From the NCBI GenBank assembly GCA_002329365.1, contig DCUB01000062.1:31194-50083 (forward strand): a stretch of 18,890 nucleotides of DNA, given 5' to 3'. This document shows positions 8,071 to 15,057 of this stretch, piece after piece. The notes beneath the pieces are model-generated. The model ran no database searches and had not been told where the DNA came from. It was given only the letters and a program-made list of their open reading frames with translations. The stretch is from Ruminococcaceae bacterium UBA1425. Lineage in GTDB: Bacteria; Bacillota; Clostridia; Oscillospirales; Acutalibacteraceae. The number at the start of each line of letters is the position of its first letter. Within the stretch, counting starts at the first letter, position 1. The translations under genes were made by a program, and so were the position numbers.

Positions 8071-8325
8071 GTCATTCTGAGCGTAGCGCTGTCATTCTGA
8101 GCGTAGCGCTGTCATTCTGAGCGTAGCGAAGAATCTTTAAGCTAAAATCCTTCGGCACGTTGCGCCTCAGGATGACAGTGTTATTGTCATTCTGAGCGTA
8201 GCGAAGAATCTTTAAGCTAAGATCCTTCGGCACGTTGTGCCTCAGGATGACAGTATGGTTGTCATTCTGAGCGTAGCGAAGAATCTTTTCTGTTAATACC
8301 CTTCGGCGCGGTGAGCCTCGAATGA
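8071..8325. repeat. Tandem array of palindromic GTCATTCTGAG repeats
   Basis: The unit arm GTCATTCTGAGCGTAGCG starts at 8071, 8091, 8111, 8186 and 8261. The first two copies are 20-bp truncated units joined by CT. The next two are near-identical 75-bp units (8111-8185 and 8186-8260, five differences by eye), and the last (8261-8325) diverges after about 28 bp. Each full unit is an imperfect hairpin: GTCATTCTGAG (8111-8121) pairs with CTCAGGATGAC (8166-8176) with one T-G wobble, and CGAAG (8127-8131) pairs with CTTCG (8150-8154). No coding frame fits it. It fills most of the 448-bp gap between the divergent GH16 and membrane-protein genes; the rest of that gap holds the GH16 promoter and the SD of the next gene. 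It looks like a REP/MITE-type dispersed element. Confidence 0.9.
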
Positions 8326-8389
8326 ATATTCCACTCCTTCCCCGCCAAAAATATACAGGTGAATTTTACAATTACAGCGGAGGCTTTAT

Positions 8390-9970
8390 ATGCATTCGGC
8401 AAACGGCGAAACATCCGTGTACGGCGGGATTGACAGGCTCAGACTGCGGCAAAGGCTTTGGCTTTTTTATTGCGTTTTGTTTCTTTTTCTGCTTTTGTTG
8501 TGCTACCTTTTTCCCTACATGGGCGACGACTGGGCGTGGGGCTCCGACTTGGGGCTTGAACGCCTGTCGACGTTTTTCGCGGGATACAACGGGCGTTATT
8601 CGGGCAACCTGCTGATACTCGCGCTGAGCCGTCAAAGGCCTCTCCGCGCACTTACGGAGGCGGCTGTTCTGACAGGTATAATATCCGCCGTCACATATCT
8701 TGCAGGCGGGGAAAAGAGAAACGCCGCCGTTTTGTCGTCGTTTCTGCTTTTAACCTGCGGCAGGACGCTTTTCCGTCAGTCTGTTGCATGGGCTTCGGGC
8801 TTTTGCAATTACGTCGTTCCCGTTCTTTTTATCCTGCTTTACCTCTGCTGCCGAAAAGCCGTACAGCCGAATTCCGAGCATGAAAAGAGAAAGCCTTCGC
8901 CGGCTCTGAACGTAATGCTCTGCGCGGGAATGCTCGCGCTGTCGTTCGTTACCTCCATGTTTGTCGAGCACGTCACCATATTCGTCATTGTTCTGGCGGC
9001 TGCCACTCCCGTTATCGAAAAGATAAAATACCGCAGGATACAAGCATTTGGCGCGTTTTACCTTGCGGGCGCTCTCGGCGGCGCGGCGCTGATGTTTTCA
9101 AACGGAGCTTACGACAGCATTATTGACGGCGCCGACGGCTATCGGACTATGGCGGCTGGCGTTGCCGGACTGACGGCGCGCGTTTTTTATAACGCCGGCA
9201 CGATTTTCGTTGAAACGGTAAAAAACAATCTTGTGCTCAACACCGTCACAACGGTTCTCCTTTCGGTTCTCGCGTGCAGACATCTTATGTCGGAGCCGCG
9301 GAGGGGAAAGGCCTCTGCCATTCGCCTGATAGTCGCGTACAATATCGCTTACGTTCTTTACACCTTTTTCGCCGCAGTGTATCCCAAGTGGAAAATACTG
9401 CTCGGCTATACGCTGCGTTTTGAGATTTTGATAAGCTTCTTTTATCTGCTCTTCACTTTTTTGCTGTCGATGCTCTGCCTGAAAAGCAGACAGCGAAAGC
9501 TCAGTATTCTGTTTTGCTTTGCGTGCGTGGCAATACTGACTTTGCCGCTGTTTTTTGTAACGCCTATCGGCGGACGCTGCTTTTTCCCGTCATATGTGAT
9601 TCAGATATTAATTGCCTGCTTTATCTCGGAGGAGGCAATATCGTCTGCCGAAAAAAGCGCCGCCGCAGCCATGTATGCCCGGCAAATACTCGGGCTCGGC
9701 GTTGCGGCGGCATGCGTGTTCCGGGCAAGCATTTTCGGCTATGTTTTCAAAACGGAGCTGCGGCGAAACGGCTATGTGGAGGAGCAGCTTAAAGAAGGGC
9801 GGGCGACTGTTTATGTAATCGCGCTGCCGTACGCCGAATTCATGTGGAACGCAAACCCCTCCGACGCCGAAGTGTGGACAGACAGATACAAGGATTTCTT
9901 CGGGATTGATGAGGACACGAAAACAGAGGTTATAAGCCTTGAAGAATACCTTTACGGAAATACAAAATAA
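8390..9970 (+). CDS. Polytopic membrane protein, DUF6056/GT-C-like
   Basis: A 526-aa protein with roughly 10-12 hydrophobic helices. The first spans residues ~23-43 and is followed directly by YMGDDWAWG, with Asp46-Asp47 in the first predicted outer loop. An acidic pair after the first helix is the catalytic signature of GT-C fold, polyprenyl-phosphate-sugar-dependent glycosyltransferases. A later ASGFCNYVVPVLFILLYL helix and a TPIGGRCFFPSYVIQIL segment resemble the DUF6056 family of bacterial membrane proteins. The C-terminal ~65 residues are soluble. A role in cell-surface glycan or polymer assembly is inference. ATG 8390 has a good SD, GGAGG (8379-8383). It stands alone, divergent from GH16 and convergent with the MBL gene, and is preceded by the 75-bp repeat array. 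Confidence 0.72.
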   Translation: MHSANGETSVYGGIDRLRLRQRLWLFYCVLFLFLLLLCYLFPYMGDDWAWGSDLGLERLSTFFAGYNGRYSGNLLILALSRQRPLRALTEAAVLTGIISAVTYLAGGEKRNAAVLSSFLLLTCGRTLFRQSVAWASGFCNYVVPVLFILLYLCCRKAVQPNSEHEKRKPSPALNVMLCAGMLALSFVTSMFVEHVTIFVIVLAAATPVIEKIKYRRIQAFGAFYLAGALGGAALMFSNGAYDSIIDGADGYRTMAAGVAGLTARVFYNAGTIFVETVKNNLVLNTVTTVLLSVLACRHLMSEPRRGKASAIRLIVAYNIAYVLYTFFAAVYPKWKILLGYTLRFEILISFFYLLFTFLLSMLCLKSRQRKLSILFCFACVAILTLPLFFVTPIGGRCFFPSYVIQILIACFISEEAISSAEKSAAAAMYARQILGLGVAAACVFRASIFGYVFKTELRRNGYVEEQLKEGRATVYVIALPYAEFMWNANPSDAEVWTDRYKDFFGIDEDTKTEVISLEEYLYGNTK

Positions 9971-10023
9971 TTAAGAGTGCTGTTTCAAAACAACCCCCTG
10001 TACACTGTGTTATCTAAATGCAG

Positions 10024-10136
10024 GGAACGCGTTCGTGCGCTCCGTAACAACCGAAAATCACAATGTCGCAGGGACACGGCGTGCCGTGTCCGCCTAATGT
10101 TTCTTATGGCTTGCGGAACGGTCTTGACCGTTCCGC
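10024..10136. repeat. Three successive ~20-bp palindromes in a convergent gap
   Basis: Three palindromes with 2-nt centres: 10024-10043 (GGAACGCGT/GTGCGCTCC, imperfect), 10072-10091 (GGACACGGC/GCCGTGTCC, perfect 9 bp) and 10113-10136 (a perfect 11-bp stem around TT, core GGAACGGTC/GACCGTTCC). The first two are preceded by GCAGG or CAGG and the third by GCGG. They occupy the 192-bp gap between the membrane-protein gene (+) and the MBL gene (-), which otherwise shows no gene. They may serve as bidirectional 3'-end or terminator structures although no T-runs follow. Confidence 0.85.
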
Positions 10137-10162
10137 GAAATACATCCCTTACATCGCATAAA

Positions 10163-11770
10163 CTATCTTTCCCACTTCGAGCACAGGTCGTTAATCTGGC
10201 TCGTGAACTTCGCGAGGTCCTTGTTTGCGCTGCCGCGGTTTCTTTCGATTACGGCCATAAGCCTTTGCCCCGCCTTTAACAGCCTGTCGTAGGCGGCGGA
10301 CGCGGCGCGGCGTTTTTCCGCCTTTTTCTCCTTCTGAAGCCTTACTGTATTGCCCGTTTCGATGCAGGCGCCTGTTTCAAGGTCGTACCTTGAGCCGCAA
10401 AACGGCGCAACTGCGTCGATTCCCAGCTTCGTGTTTATCTCCTTTGCGAAGGCTTCGCACACATAGTCGTTGCCGTGGTTTACGAACACAAGCTCGGGCG
10501 GTTTTTTTATGTTTTTAAGCCAGTCTATGAGCATATCCTTGTCGGCGTGGCCGCTTATGCCTTCCATTTCCACAATTTCGGCGTTTATGCGGATTTCCTC
10601 GCCGAACAGCTTTATAAACTTCGCGCCCTCGGTAATTACTCGCCCCGGCGTTCCCACCGCCTGATACCCCACAAACAGGACGGAGCTTTCATTTCTCCAG
10701 AGGTTGTGCTTTAGGTGGTGACGTATGCGTCCCGCCTCGCACATTCCGCTTGCCGAAATTATTACCTTCGGCGTTGTGTCGGCATTGATTTTCATTGATT
10801 CCTGACTTGTTAGCGACATGTGCAGACCGTTAAAGCGCAGCGGGTTTATGCCCTTCGCGAGCAGGCGGAGCGTTTCATCGTCGTAATAGTCAAGAAGCTC
10901 GCCGCCGTATATCCCGGTAGCCTCAATGGCGAGTGGGCTGTCTACCCACACCTGAAAGTCGGGGTGGTTCCTGACCATTTCCTTTTCTTTTATCTCCCTC
11001 AGCAGCCACAGCATTTCCTGTGTTCTGCCGACGGCGAAGGCGGGAATCACGACGTTTCCGCCCCTGTCAAACGTTCTCTGAATCAGGCTCGCCAGCTGTG
11101 ATGTGTAATCCTTCCTCTCGCCGTGCAGCCTGTCGCCGTATGTGGATTCGATTATCACGATGTCGGCCTTTTCCGGCTTTTGCGGGTCTCTGATAAGCGG
11201 CCTGTCGGTGTTGCCGACGTCGCCGGAAAACAAGACCGTTTTAGTTACGCCGTTCTCGGTTATCGTTATCTCGATGCCGGCGGAGCCGAGCAGATGACCG
11301 GCGTCGATAAAGCGCACCATAACGCCGCTTGCCACCTCGTATTCCCTGTTATAGCCGCACGGCACAAACAGCGGCAGCGTTTTTTGCACGTCCTCAGTCG
11401 TGTAAGGCGGGAGATAATCTCCTTCGCCCGCTCTTTTTGCCTTTCTGTTGCGCCAGAGCGCCTCCGACTCCTGAATGTGCGCGGAATCCATAAGCATGAT
11501 GCCGCAAAGGCTAACCGTCGCGCCGGTGGCGTATATGGGACCGCTGAAGCCGCCTGCCGTAAGAGCGGGCAGCTTGCCGGAGTGGTCGATATGCGCGTGC
11601 GTGAGAAGAACAATATCTATCTGCGATGGCGAAACGGGCAGCTCGCAGTTTTCGTATGTGTCGGGTCCCTGCTCCATGCCGCAGTCGACAAGAATTCTTT
11701 TTCCGCAGGCGTTTATCAGCGTGCACGAACCCGTAACCTCACGGGCGGCTCCCAAAAACTCGATTGTCAT
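10163..11770 (-). CDS. Beta-CASP metallo-beta-lactamase-fold RNA hydrolase
   Basis: A 535-aa CPSF-like (COG1236) ribonuclease. The zinc-binding motif is THAHIDHSG (His58, His60, Asp62, His63), followed by DAGHLLGSA (His159) and FSGDVGN (Asp184). Beta-CASP elements follow: IIESTYGDR, PAFAVGRTQE, ISASGMCEAGRIRHHL and SGHADKDML, then VFVNHGNDY near the C-terminal zinc site. These enzymes cut or trim RNA as endo- or 5'-exonucleases in the cytoplasm. After the catalytic core there is a basic, probably helical tail (QKEKKAEKRRAASAAYDRLLKAG) ending in SKWER. ATG 11770 has a modest GAAAGAA SD. It is transcribed alone from a near-consensus promoter divergent from the solute-binding protein gene. Confidence 0.94.
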   Translation of the reverse strand: MTIEFLGAAREVTGSCTLINACGKRILVDCGMEQGPDTYENCELPVSPSQIDIVLLTHAHIDHSGKLPALTAGGFSGPIYATGATVSLCGIMLMDSAHIQESEALWRNRKAKRAGEGDYLPPYTTEDVQKTLPLFVPCGYNREYEVASGVMVRFIDAGHLLGSAGIEITITENGVTKTVLFSGDVGNTDRPLIRDPQKPEKADIVIIESTYGDRLHGERKDYTSQLASLIQRTFDRGGNVVIPAFAVGRTQEMLWLLREIKEKEMVRNHPDFQVWVDSPLAIEATGIYGGELLDYYDDETLRLLAKGINPLRFNGLHMSLTSQESMKINADTTPKVIISASGMCEAGRIRHHLKHNLWRNESSVLFVGYQAVGTPGRVITEGAKFIKLFGEEIRINAEIVEMEGISGHADKDMLIDWLKNIKKPPELVFVNHGNDYVCEAFAKEINTKLGIDAVAPFCGSRYDLETGACIETGNTVRLQKEKKAEKRRAASAAYDRLLKAGQRLMAVIERNRGSANKDLAKFTSQINDLCSKWER

Positions 11771-11803
11771 ATTATCATTCTTTCGTTAAATATTGCTGGC
11801 TTT

Positions 11804-11832
11804 ATTGTACATCCGGTCAAAATCCGTGTCAA
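11804..11832 (-). promoter_or_regulatory. Near-consensus SigA promoter of the MBL RNase gene
   Basis: On the minus strand TTGACA (11832-11827), a 17-bp spacer and TACAAT (11809-11804). The expected transcript has a leader of about 27 nt before ATG 11770. Confidence 0.75.
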
Positions 11833-11844
11833 TAGCTCCCGACC

Positions 11845-11873
11845 TTGACAATACGGCGGCGGGAAGCTAAAAT
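11845..11873 (+). promoter_or_regulatory. Near-consensus SigA promoter of the solute-binding protein gene
   Basis: TTGACA (11845-11850), a 17-bp spacer and TAAAAT (11868-11873). Its -35 box is 12 bp from the -35 box of the opposite promoter, so the two polymerase sites are back to back. Confidence 0.75.
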
Positions 11874-11938
11874 ATTACAAAAAGGCAAACATAAATAAAA
11901 GTCCGGCTGCTGTTTGCTGACCGGCAACGGAGAACAAT

Positions 11939-12805
11939 ATGAAAAAAAGATTTCTTTCTATAATTTCGGCGGCGGCTCTTGTTTTCGTTTTTGCCGCCCT
12001 GTATGCCTGTAACGGCTCGGAAAACGGAAAAAGCTCAACCGACAAAACCGAAGCGGGGACAACCGAGTGGAGCGCGCAGGACGAGTGGCGCCATATCTCA
12101 AAAAAGGGCGCGCTAACCGTCGGCTATATCCCGTCCGAGCCTATGATTTACAGCGACGAGAAGGGCGCGCTCGTGGGCTTTGACGCCGAGGTTGCGAGAA
12201 TAGTCTTCTCCCGGCTTAACCTTAACACTGTTTTTATGGCGGTTGATGAAAAATCCGCGCAAAAAATGCTGAATTCAAAGGAAATCGACTGCATCCTTGG
12301 CGGCTTTGCCGCCGGCAAAAACAATTTCCGGGGCTTTGTTGTTACGGAAGGCTATATTAATAACAGGCAGGTAGTAGTCGTCGGCAAGGACGACGCTAAA
12401 AAATACAGTGCGGTTTCTTCGCTTAAAAAGGCAAGGCTAACGGCTGCCGCAGGCTCGGACGGCGAAAGGCTTGCGTCCGAAAAGAAGCTTTCCGAAAGCT
12501 ATAACGCGGCCGACTCTCAAAAGGCCGCGCTTTTGAGGGTTGTCGAGGGCAGGGCCGACGCAGCGCTTGTCGGCAGCGTCACCGCCTATCATCTCATTAA
12601 TACGGACAAGGCGTTTTCCGGTCTCGCCGTGCTTGAGAGCAAGGAAATGACGCTTGACGAAGGCTTCTTTAATATCTGCGTGTTCAGAAAAAGCGGTTCC
12701 GTCACAGCCGAAAAAGTTGACGGCATTCTGGAAAAGCTCCGCTCGGAGGGAGCTATCCTTGACATCGCGGAAAAATACGGCATCGCAAACTGCATTAAGA
12801 AGTAA
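11939..12805 (+). CDS. Family-3 extracellular solute-binding lipoprotein (amino-acid ABC type)
   Basis: A 288-aa protein with a lipoprotein signal: MKKR, a hydrophobic stretch, and lipobox ALYAC with Cys24. A Ser/Thr/Glu-rich linker follows, then a bacterial solute-binding family 3 fold: KKGALTVGYIPSEPMIY, KGALVGFDAEVARIVFSRLNL, a KEIDCILGGFAAG segment, LTAAAGSDGERLA, VEGRADAALVGSVTAYHLI and a C-terminal EKLRSEGAILDIAEKYGI. This fold typically binds polar amino acids for an ABC importer. The substrate cannot be read; the usual acidic and arginine ligand residues are not obvious. No permease or ATPase gene is in the window, so it must pair with a transporter elsewhere or act as a sensor. The SD GGAG (11929-11932) and a strong upstream promoter support the start. 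Confidence 0.9.
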   Translation: MKKRFLSIISAAALVFVFAALYACNGSENGKSSTDKTEAGTTEWSAQDEWRHISKKGALTVGYIPSEPMIYSDEKGALVGFDAEVARIVFSRLNLNTVFMAVDEKSAQKMLNSKEIDCILGGFAAGKNNFRGFVVTEGYINNRQVVVVGKDDAKKYSAVSSLKKARLTAAAGSDGERLASEKKLSESYNAADSQKAALLRVVEGRADAALVGSVTAYHLINTDKAFSGLAVLESKEMTLDEGFFNICVFRKSGSVTAEKVDGILEKLRSEGAILDIAEKYGIANCIKK

Positions 12806-12877
12806 GATTTGTTTGGTCGCTTCAATAGTCAGTTGGAACGTGAACTGTCGAACCCCTGATAATACAATAAATCGCAG

Positions 12878-12939
12878 GGAACGCATTTATGTGTTCCGAA
12901 AACGAGCAATAAACCTTGCGGAACAGTCAGGACTGTTCC
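12878..12939. repeat. Pair of ~20-bp palindromes after the solute-binding protein gene
   Basis: Palindrome 12878-12897 is GGAACGCAT/ATGTGTTCC around TT (one G-T wobble). Palindrome 12920-12939 is GGAACAGTC/GACTGTTCC around AG (perfect 9 bp). They belong to the same family as the elements at 10024-10136; the first is preceded by GCAGG and the second by GCGG. They lie in the 250-bp gap before the DUF4091 gene, where I see no strong promoter. Confidence 0.82.
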
Positions 12940-13041
12940 CTACATACGAAACATATGAATCATCTGGCGTTCAGCGTTTGTTTTTCTGCGGTTAAGTATA
13001 AATGTGACGTTTCGCAATTTACTGTAGCACTAATAAAATCT

Positions 13042-13049
13042 AAGGGGGA
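13042..13049 (+). promoter_or_regulatory. Strong RBS selecting a GTG start
   Basis: AAGGGGGA (13042-13049) is 6 nt upstream of GTG 13056, which supports this start for the DUF4091 protein and keeps its hydrophobic N-terminus. Confidence 0.7.
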
Positions 13050-13055
13050 ATTTTT

Positions 13056-14675
13056 GTGTTTGTTTTCGGCAACGGCTTGCTGTCTCTTAAGCGTTTTATC
13101 GGCTCGGTTCTCGTAACCCTTTTAAGCTTCGGCTATTCTCTCGGCTTAAGCCTTGATTTTCAGGGCGTCTACTACGACAGGTCGTCCGTCGTAACTTATT
13201 GCTTTTACGACTCGACTAAAAAAATCGGCAAAGACGAGTTTATAGGAAAAACAAAGACGTACGACATCAGGCTTGCGCGAAACGAGTACGAGGCTTGCCA
13301 GATAGTCATACGCTCAAAACTCAACAGTACGTCAAGCAGATATACAGTTGAATTCTCCGATTTTACAAACGAAAACGGCGACGTGCTGAAGTCTGAGGTG
13401 TTCGAGGAAAAGTACATCACCTGCATAAGCGATAAAAACTACGGAACTTATCCCGACGCTCTTGTGCCGTATACAGGCGTGCAGGAGTTCCGGCTCGGCT
13501 ACGCGCGTAACTGGCCGTTTTATATCAGGGTTCACGCCGACGAAAACACGCCCGCGGGTGTTTATTCGGCGCAGGTAACGGTAAAAAGCCTGCGCGACGG
13601 CGAAAAAATCCAGCTCATAGCCGACCTAACGGCGACTGTGTGGGATTTTTCGCTTCCCGTAACCCCGTCATGCGAAACGGCCTTCGGTCTCAGCCGTTAC
13701 AACATCGCGAGAACGTATTATACAAGCGGCAATCCCGCTCGCGAGCAGGAGCTTTACGAAAAGTATTACGAGTTTCTGCTCGACCATAAAATCTCGCCTT
13801 ACGAGCTGCCTGTAGACATTTTGTCCGACGAGGCCGACGCATATATGAGCGACCCGAGGCTCACCTCATTTCTGATACCGTATCCCGGAAACGACGATGC
13901 GCTGCTTGCGTATTATCAAAAGGTGCAGTCAAATCCCGACTGGGCGCGCAAGGGATATTTTTACCCGATAGACGAGCCGGGCGACCTTGAGGCATACGGA
14001 AGGTATAACGCGATAACGAACCGCCTCTCGGATATATGTCCCGGTTACAGCATGGTCACGCCCTTCTACACGCCGAGCTTTAAGGAGAACGGTCAGACCT
14101 ACTACGCCACGGAGCTTCAGGCGGGCAGAAGCAACATCCTCTGCGGCATTTCAAATATTTTCGACAGCAACGACTTTCTCTGTCAGGTTGACGGGCGCAG
14201 AGCGGACGGCTCGAAGATATGGTGGTATGTCTGCTGCGGCCCGCAGGGCGATTACTGCAACATCTTCATTCATTTTGAGGGTATAAGGGGCAGGCTTCTT
14301 TCGTGGCAGCAAAAGAAGCTGAACATCGGCGGCCTGCTTTACTGGGATACAACCTTCTGGCGCGACGTGATTTCCCCGTGGGGCGACGCGCTTACTACTC
14401 CGTGGACAGGCAACACCGCGTTCGGCGACGGCTCGCTGATGTATCCCGGGCAGGACGGCCCCGTCAGCTCGCTTCGCCTTGAGGAGATATCGGACGGCAT
14501 CGACGACTATGAGTATCTGACGATTGCCGAGGAGCTTTTCGGCAGGGAATATATCGACAAAAAGATAGCCCGTGTATCGAACACGCTTACCGATTACACG
14601 CTTGACGATTTGCTGCTTGCAAAGGTGCGCGTTGAGATAGGAAACGACATCGAGTCAAAGCTTGCCGAAAGATAA
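13056..14675 (+). CDS. DUF4091 / GH123-like glycoside hydrolase, membrane-anchored or secreted
   Basis: A 539-aa protein. Residues ~9-33 are a basic-hydrophobic signal or anchor (LKRFIGSVLVTLLSFGYSLG). An N-terminal beta-sandwich follows (DIRLARNEYEACQIVIRS, WPFYIRVHADENTPAGVYSAQVTV, ATVWDFSLP), then a TIM-barrel-like part with YPIDEPGD, whose Asp306-Glu307 match the D-E pair used by GH123 for substrate-assisted hydrolysis. The C-terminal block has GDGSLMYPG (from residue 457), GPVSSLRLEEISDGIDDYEYL, the classic DUF4091 ending. GH123 enzymes cleave beta-N-acetylgalactosamine, but DUF4091 is broader, so the substrate is inference. Start is GTG 13056 with a strong SD. It has no dockerin or sortase signal. 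It is downstream of the solute-binding protein gene on the same strand and convergent with the PIG-L gene. Confidence 0.85.
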   Translation: MFVFGNGLLSLKRFIGSVLVTLLSFGYSLGLSLDFQGVYYDRSSVVTYCFYDSTKKIGKDEFIGKTKTYDIRLARNEYEACQIVIRSKLNSTSSRYTVEFSDFTNENGDVLKSEVFEEKYITCISDKNYGTYPDALVPYTGVQEFRLGYARNWPFYIRVHADENTPAGVYSAQVTVKSLRDGEKIQLIADLTATVWDFSLPVTPSCETAFGLSRYNIARTYYTSGNPAREQELYEKYYEFLLDHKISPYELPVDILSDEADAYMSDPRLTSFLIPYPGNDDALLAYYQKVQSNPDWARKGYFYPIDEPGDLEAYGRYNAITNRLSDICPGYSMVTPFYTPSFKENGQTYYATELQAGRSNILCGISNIFDSNDFLCQVDGRRADGSKIWWYVCCGPQGDYCNIFIHFEGIRGRLLSWQQKKLNIGGLLYWDTTFWRDVISPWGDALTTPWTGNTAFGDGSLMYPGQDGPVSSLRLEEISDGIDDYEYLTIAEELFGREYIDKKIARVSNTLTDYTLDDLLLAKVRVEIGNDIESKLAER

Positions 14676-14777
14676 TTGCAGGTTTTCTGACCGTTTATGC
14701 GGCCGACGCGACGACGCTCCGCTGATTGCGGAACATGACGCCGGATACTCCACAACAATTGAAGACATATAAAGCAG

Positions 14778-14798
14778 GGGCGGCCCTTGCGGCCGCCC
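14778..14798. terminator. G/C-rich hairpin after the DUF4091 gene
   Basis: GGGCGGCC (14778-14785), loop CTTGC, GGCCGCCC (14791-14798): a perfect 8-bp G/C stem preceded by GCAG. No T-run follows, so it may be a dispersed palindrome acting as an mRNA 3' structure, not an intrinsic terminator. Confidence 0.5.
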
Positions 14799-14845
14799 GT
14801 GGTGTGTCATAGATATTTCAGGAGCTGTATTAAAACTATATTTTC

Positions 14846-14926
14846 GTAACGGTCAAGACCGTTCCCTGCAAAGTTAATTATCCATAGCATTGGAATATAA
14901 ATGTAGGGATTTGTCTTGACCGTTCC
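14846..14926. repeat. Two palindromes of the GGAAC/GTTCC family
   Basis: 14846-14865 is a stem AACGGTC/GACCGTT around AA, flanked by TTCCCTGCA, and reads as the reverse complement of the common form. 14907-14926 keeps the right arm GACCGTTCC and the centre TT but has a decayed left arm GGATTTGTC. The two are 41 bp apart. Confidence 0.75.
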
Positions 14927-15057
14927 GCATGTGCTTATATAACTTATAATAGAACGAACCGCTATGTTCAAAATGACATGACGGTTATCACTGATTTTCA
15001 AAACGTATTAATGCGTTCCGTGCTTATATAGATTTGCTGTTTCATGCTCGGGTGAAA

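Larger units (their letters stand above)
14676..15057. other. Gene-free convergent gap with palindromic repeat fragments
   Basis: This 382-bp stretch between the DUF4091 gene (+) and the PIG-L gene (-) has no credible gene. It contains a G/C hairpin at 14778-14798, palindromes at 14846-14865 and 14907-14926, and a fragment ending GTTCCGTGCTTATATA near 15014-15029. That fragment resembles the right flank of the 14907 element (GTTCCGCATGTGCTTATATA). The rest is AT-rich and featureless to my eye. Confidence 0.75.

Noticed and set aside
8071..8325. CRISPR array
   Set aside because: Repeats are palindromic units of 20 and 75 bp in direct tandem with no unique spacers, and no cas gene is present.
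11123..11848. 241-codon open frame on the plus strand opposite the MBL RNase gene
   Set aside because: It is antisense to a gene with complete beta-CASP motifs, has no SD and shows no recognisable domain; long antisense frames are common at this base composition.
14807..15001. 64-codon minus-strand open frame in the gap after the DUF4091 gene
   Set aside because: It runs across palindromic repeats, has no clear SD and no recognisable motif.
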